This document shows positions 58,724-64,000 of a stretch of DNA of 64,000 bases, piece by piece. This DNA comes from Vicia villosa. Lineage: Eukaryota > Streptophyta > Magnoliopsida > Fabales > Fabaceae. The notes under the pieces are model-generated. The model was not told the DNA's origin. It saw only the letters and a list, made by a program, of their open reading frames with translations, and did no database searches. The stretch lies in assembly GCF_029867415.1 (NCBI RefSeq), contig NW_026705929.1, positions 1-64,000 on the forward strand, given 5' to 3'. The number at the start of each line of letters is the position of its first letter. The first letter of the stretch is position 1. The position numbers were made by a program, and so were the translations under genes.

Positions 58724-60127
58724 TGTAGAAACCTGCTCTAAAAATTAAAGATTTTAGAATCGCCACCTATTCTACCAGGGCGAATAGGAAACCCTACGAA
58801 GTTTTAGAGAATTCTGGGTAAGTTATTATATTCAGGTCAAGGGAAGGTTTTAGGCACCCTTAACCTTTTCCTAAGATTTGCATTTGAGGTTTATAAGAGT
58901 CTTATGGTAAGGTTTGGGGTTTATGGCAAATGACAGAAAGTGAATAGGGTTAAAAGTGAGATTCAAACCTAATTGAGGTTTTGGGGAAGGGGACTCGCCT
59001 TGGTTATCCAAGTGCCTACGTACCTCCTTATGGAGGATCAGAGTCTACGTAGTTCAGGTCAGGGTTGTACGCCTTAGATTTAATATGAGGTTGTTTGAAA
59101 GGTATTTTGAATTACCTTATCGCAGTTTTGAAATTCGTAGATTGTAAGGTATTTTGAATTACCTTATCGTTGTTTTGAAATTCGTAGTTTGTGAAAGGGA
59201 TTTGTTTTGATGTGGCGTACAACCCTGATTATAATATATTCTATTAATCGCGATGATCAATAGGTTTGATCACCATAATTAACAATAAAATAAAGAATTT
59301 CTAATTACTCTAATCGATTGATTCGATTATCACCATTAGCAAATAAATGTGTTTTAATAGATTATTTGAATTGTTTTGGGAATTGAATTATTTTATTATT
59401 AACCATCGCAACCAATTAGTTTGATTAAAACGATTAATAAATTAATGAAGGATTGTTAATTATCCTAATCGATCGATTCAATTATAACCATTAACAAATT
59501 GATTATATTTTAAATGGATTATTAATATGAAGGAAATTAATTATCGTTAATTATCGTAATCAATAGGTTTGATTAAAACAAATAACGAATTTATGAAGAT
59601 TACTAATCATCGTAACCAATCGAACTGGTTAAAACCCTTACCAAATAAACCTATTTGGATATATTATTTAATTAATTACATAATTGATTATTAATTGTCG
59701 CAATCAATTAATTCGATTAAAACCATTAATAAATTAACTCTAACCTAAATTAACTAAATCAAATTAATTTGTCATTAAAAGGGAGCCTAATCCTAATTAT
59801 TAATCTAATTAATTAATAAGCCCAATTAATTGAAAACAATACCTTAATTAGGATTATAAATAAAACCTAAATTTAATTCTAAAAATAAAAAACAGATATA
59901 AATAAAATAGTTTATGAAATAAAAATAATAAAAGGATTAAAAAAACCTGGGCATTGATCCTGTGTGGTGCGCTTTTGAAGATCCATGGTAGACTTTCAAT
60001 CCAGGTGTGTTGGATCTGAGCAGTTTGCAATCTAATGGCTGCTAAGGTGCGTGCATTGTGAGCCTTCGCCTGTGTGGCGCATTAGATCTAGGATTGAGCA
60101 ATTTAAAGAAAAAATGTGTGGGAGTGA

Positions 60128-60188
60128 GGGATCGAACACACGCACATCGCTATCAGAGACCTTAGACGTAGCCTTCCTCCGCTGAACC
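60128..60188 (-). other. tRNA-like A-box/B-box segment in the right-hand LTR
   Basis: Minus-strand GGTTCAGCGG (60179-60188) and GTGTTCGATCCC (60128-60139) have nearly tRNA spacing (49 bases). The A box is weaker than in the other LTRs. Confidence 0.45.
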
Positions 60189-60879
60189 GTTTTTGCTATG
60201 CTGTACACAAACCAAATGCAAAACTAATTGAATAAAACAAATATTCTTTACCAGATTTGAATCATTTTCACGCATGGGAGTCTTCCTCTTCGTTTCAAAT
60301 ATTTCCCAGACATTTACAAACGGGCCACCCGTTGCTACAGCCAATAGTGACGGCTCTGTTCGCCACTACAACACCTGTGAACTTCAAAAACCTCAAATAC
60401 GCAGTATAAACTTACATGGAGACCATGGATCAATTGGAAATTATGCCCTGAACACGGTGGTACCACTAATTCGAGTTAATTTTGCCTCTACGAGAAAATC
60501 CCTATTTAGAGCTTTTAAACCCTAATAATGGTGAAACGTTATACCTGCGATCAAACTCAAAATACATGGCCTAGAAACATCCTATGGACTCATACAAACA
60601 TGATTATGCAATCGAAATCAACTTATAGTTGCCGTATGCAAGAAAACGAATCAGGAAAAAAATGGCAAACCGTGATGAGTAGTTGTGTGTTCTTGATGCC
60701 TTAAGCCTGGAAATCGATTTGAATTGCTTCACTATTCCCCATGGATGGTGTTTTGATAATCTATTGCCCTTGAATCCTCCTGCAATTGCAAAATTGATTT
60801 TGTGTTTTTTCTTGATTTTTATGAACTCGGTTAGGGTTTTGGAGGCCAGAAAATCCTCCCCTTGGCATCTGGAATTGTT

Positions 60880-60893
60880 GTGTATATATAGGA
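60880..60893 (-). promoter_or_regulatory. TATA box of the right-hand LTR
   Basis: Minus-strand CTCCTATATATACAC lies about 1.0 kb from the LTR start. Confidence 0.55.
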
Positions 60894-62279
60894 GAGCAAT
60901 TTAGGACACTAAAATATGGATGAATCTTCATTGAATCAAGGATTGAATTTGATTGAAATTTGATTTTTATTCTTTCAAAAATTGGCCAAATTTGCATATT
61001 CTCTCACCAATCTCAATCCCCACGAATTTGGCTCAAAAAATCTAATATTATGATGATTGTGAATGATTAGAAATCAACACTAAATCATATCTTTCATATT
61101 TTCTTGATTTATTTGACTTAAACTACATTTTTAATGAATAAAAATTCAATAGAAATATAATAAAATCACAAAGGGCGTGGGAAAGGTTTTATGGGTTCTT
61201 AGTACTCTTTGGAACAAGTTTGGGTCATAAAAATATGGGCCCATTTGCAAGAAAATCCATTTTGAACCTTATTTGCTTCACATTTTCCATCCAAAATCGA
61301 CCAACTTTGACAAGGCATATCTCCCTCAATTTTTAAGATATGGAAGAGTGCTAGGACTTTTTGGAAAGCTCAAGATTTCCTATATAAGCCACTTTGGAAC
61401 ATATTTTGCATTTGAAGATTTTGTCTTGATGATATGCTTCTTGACAAAAAACAGCTTTTTGCGAGCTTCTAGAATGACCTGTAATGTATTGAACCATATC
61501 TCTTATGCGGAAGCATTTATTGACCTTGGGCCCAACATAAAAGTTGTAGAGAATTGAATTTCCTTGAGAATGAGATTTGATTGGGGAATTTCTGATAAAG
61601 TATGAGAGAAATATGACCAGTCAAAGTTGGGTTGACTTTCTCCTAGGAACCCTAAATTAGCATCTTGAACTTTTGATGATTTCTGAGCTCTCCTTGATGA
61701 ATCATAACCAAACCTTGATCAAATGATGAATGTGACATCAAAATATTGATGTTGACCAAAAATCAGGAGTTTTGACTGTGGTTTGACCATAGTTGACTTT
61801 TAGGTCAAATTGGTCGAGTGTTGTTCATTTAAGCAGTTGAAAGTCATGTGAGCCATAATATGATGGGCAGATTTGGGGGTATGACAGCTGCCCCTGTTCA
61901 ATCTTCTTAAACCTGAGGATGTAGATTGGCCTGCGTGCCTGTTGGAATCTGAAGGTGGAAGAGGATTGAACACTAGAATACCAAGAAATTTTCCCTTGAT
62001 GACGCAAGGACTTTTTCGGAGATGGGTTTAAAGATGCCATCCAGTTGTTTGACAAGATGCTTGTCTAAAGCATATGCTTTTCAGACTTGGATCATATGCA
62101 TTGATTGTATCTGAGGAGAGATAAAGTAATGTCTTACATAAGACTACCTGAAGAGGGTATATCAATGACTCATGTAAAGAAGATTAGGCTTTAAACAAAG
62201 CTCAGGAAGAAATCTCTTAGAGAAGACTAATAAAGAAGTTCCTTGAAAGGGCAAGAGATGTCTTAGAAAAGATTGGATA

Positions 62280-62560
62280 AATCTGTTAAAGAAGATTACC
62301 TAGAAAGATATGATATGTCTTAAACAAGACTGACCTAGAAAGGCTCCTTAGAAAGGATAAGAAGTGTCTTAGAAAAGACTACCTAGAAAGGTTCCTAGAA
62401 AGGATGATAAACGTCTTGGAGAATACTACCTAGAAAGGGTTCCTAGAAAGGATATGTTACGTCTTAGAGAAGACTACCTAGAAAGGCTCCTAGACAGGAT
62501 ATGAAACGTCTTAGAAAAGACTACCTAGAAAGGTTACTAAAAAGGATGAGAAGTTCTTTG
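62280..62560. repeat. ~47-bp tandem repeats
   Basis: CTACCTAGAAAGG recurs near 62380, 62426, 62473 and 62520, with degenerate units before; each unit also has GTCTTAGAAAAGA and CTAGAAAGGAT. Confidence 0.8.
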
Positions 62561-62635
62561 ATTGTTTCTGAATTTTCTTTGAAGAAAGACCTGGAATGGA
62601 GCAAAAGAATTGTATTTGTCTTGAACGAGTGTTAA

Positions 62636-62805
62636 GATTGAATCGCTGATACGATCGTATTTTCACCGTACTTGGATGATGCATCAAATGAGATAGTTTT
62701 CACCTGTGTAATGAGATAGTTTTATGCGATGTCATGATGCATGTGTAATGAGATTATCATGACATCGCATAAAGATTGAATCGCTGATACGATCGTATTT
62801 TCACC
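62636..62805. repeat. Direct duplication enclosing a perfect 18-bp inverted repeat
   Basis: GATTGAATCGCTGATACGAT plus CGTATTTTCACC occurs at about 62636 and 62774. Between them TTTATGCGATGTCATGAT (62721-62738) pairs perfectly with ATCATGACATCGCATAAA (62756-62773) around a 17-base loop. Confidence 0.85.
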
Positions 62806-63519
62806 TGTGTAATGAGATACTTTTGTAAATGCATATGAACTATGTATATACGTGTGATCCTATTGTTTGCACAAATGGGGATGTATGAACCGTTTGTTTA
62901 TGAGTAATGTTTGGTAGTATAGCGCTCGTACGCGTGTATACTCATTGCAGATGCATGATGTCTGTACATGTAAATGTTGCGCGTATGCAAATGCATATGT
63001 ATGTATGCTAATGTGTATGTATATATGGTGATCCCCAGATTTTATCTCCTTATAATGCATTGAATTTGTTTAAACCATGCAGCGACTATGCTTATGCCGA
63101 CTAGTAATGCTTATGCGTAGAATGTTTTCGAGCGGAACTTCAGGTTTTAGTCTCCTTCTAGACCATTAGGTCCTGAACCAATCCCTTGGTACCCTTTGTT
63201 TTTTTTTTGAATAGACGTTTTGATGTATGAGATGTAATGTATTAACCAATGTATGCAATGCATGACTTATGTATATTTGCATGATACTCCAATGCTAGGT
63301 TGTTGGTAACCAAAAGCGTATATAGCTCGCTAGTCTTGTAAGGTTGTTTGATAGGGTGGGGTGTGATGCTAGCGTGACTTCCCCATGCCTGCTTTTGAAC
63401 TTGAAGATCGTAGTTAGGAGAAAGATTTTTTGGAGGTTGTAAAGTGTGAGGATGCCTTTTCCTTTTGCTGTGCGTCTTGCCCTGGTTTGTCTTTTTGAAT
63501 TACTCCACGCCTTTGACTT

Positions 63520-63660
63520 TCCGAAATTCTCCACGTCTTAAACCTTTGCAATTCTTCGCACCTTTACCTCTTGAAATTCTCCAAACCTTTAACCTTTTGA
63601 AATTCTCCACCTTTAACCTTTTGAGGTTCTCCACCATTTTAACCTTTCGAATTGTTCACC
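63520..63660. repeat. ~26-bp tandem repeats
   Basis: About five units of (G)AAATTCTCCAC...TTTAACCTTTT, with some units altered. Confidence 0.7.
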
Positions 63661-64000
63661 CTATGGATTTGATATCCACTGTCCCAATATTTTTTGTGGA
63701 AAATAAATGCCTCTGATCTCCAAGCCGTGAAGGAAGTGTTCCGAGAAATAACCTTGTCATACAAATGTGATACATGTGTTTCAACATTTATATTGAAGGG
63801 TACGCCCTCGATCTCCAGGATATGGAAGGCTATCCATAGGGTTCTATTCATTTGGTTTAAATTTCTCCTATGTTTGACATGCCCCTGATTGTTATTGCTC
63901 CGAGATGTGACCCAAGTCGATTGAACCCTAGGATGAATGCCCCTAGTTAATAGGATCTTTGATTGTATGCCCCTGTAATCTTTGAAATTTTTCCCCTATT

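Larger units (their letters stand above)
58724..61886 (-). repeat. Ogre-like 3' LTR, antisense, 3.2 kb
   Basis: On the minus strand it starts TGTCATACCCCCAAATCTGC at 61886 and ends ...GCAGGTTTCTACA at 58724. The start and blocks further in (AGTCAAC-rich start, TTTGACAAGGCATATCTCC) match the array LTR, so the two are relatives. No primer site follows its end; coding sequence of the antisense gene does, so this is the 3' LTR side. It has a TATA box at 60883-60891 and a tRNA-like segment at 60128-60188. No protein is encoded. Confidence 0.75.
61887..64000 (-). other. 3' end of the internal region of the right-hand Ogre-like element
   Basis: On the minus strand GAACAGGGGCAGC (61887-61899) directly precedes the LTR and corresponds to the polypurine-like tract of the array. 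CTTAAACCTGAGGATGTAG (+, near 61906) and GATGCCATCCAG (+, near 62034) are counterparts of 42764-42905. No pol motif is seen to the window end. The region is rich in tandem repeats, listed separately; the rest shows no gene. Confidence 0.6.

Noticed and set aside
58724..61886. A plus-strand LTR starting TGTAGAAACC at 58724
   Set aside because: TG/CA ends fit both strands, but the block order, the GTGGCGATTCT near the end, the TATA box and the adjacent GGGGCAGC tract all fit the minus orientation.

Overview
The window is plant nuclear DNA made almost entirely of LTR retrotransposons. No ordinary host gene is recognisable. The mix is typical of a large-genome legume, most likely of the pea/vetch/lentil/Lathyrus group: Ogre-type Ty3-gypsy elements with 3-5 kb LTRs and a TGGCGACTCT primer site, a SIRE/Maximus-type Ty1-copia element with an envelope-like third ORF, and Tekay-type chromovirus remains. 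The organism call is inference from element content, not from a marker gene.

Layout. 1-10826: a SIRE/Maximus-type copia element in tandem form. Two internal domains share one LTR (3227-4430), and the complete domain has lost its whole RT/RNase H region. 10827-15944: an antisense Ogre-type LTR of 5.1 kb. 15945-19008: a degenerate Ogre gag-protease piece. 19009-23034: parts of another Ogre-like LTR, broken by an inversion that also split a Tekay integrase. 23035-25908: Tekay integrase with chromodomain, plus its 3' LTR. 25909-30605: a protease scrap and the antisense 3' end of an Ogre element (LTR, ~191-bp tandem repeats, integrase tail). 30606-33451: a Tekay LTR stub, a Tat/Ogre-type integrase, and an antisense extra ORF with its own TATA box. 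33457-56360: a 22.9-kb LTR-internal-LTR-internal-LTR array of a gag-only Ogre-like element, flanked by a 5-bp target duplication (CTCTT). 56504-58723: the interrupted target continues as an antisense five-exon gene, open over 635 codons. 58724-64000: an antisense Ogre-like 3' LTR and the repeat-rich 3' end of its internal region.

The elements are nested and recombined. The array cut the Tat-type element between its two antisense genes, and the right-hand LTR cut the second gene. The most informative signal is the middle LTR of the array. Its first ~2.98 kb matches the 3' LTR and its last ~0.9 kb matches the 5' LTR, the mosaic expected from one unequal LTR-LTR crossover. Other points of note are tRNA-like A/B-box sequences inside three different Ogre-type LTRs, a domain apparently shared between the copia envelope-like ORF and a gypsy antisense ORF, and the absence of any reverse transcriptase core in 64 kb. 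All identities and counts were made by eye.
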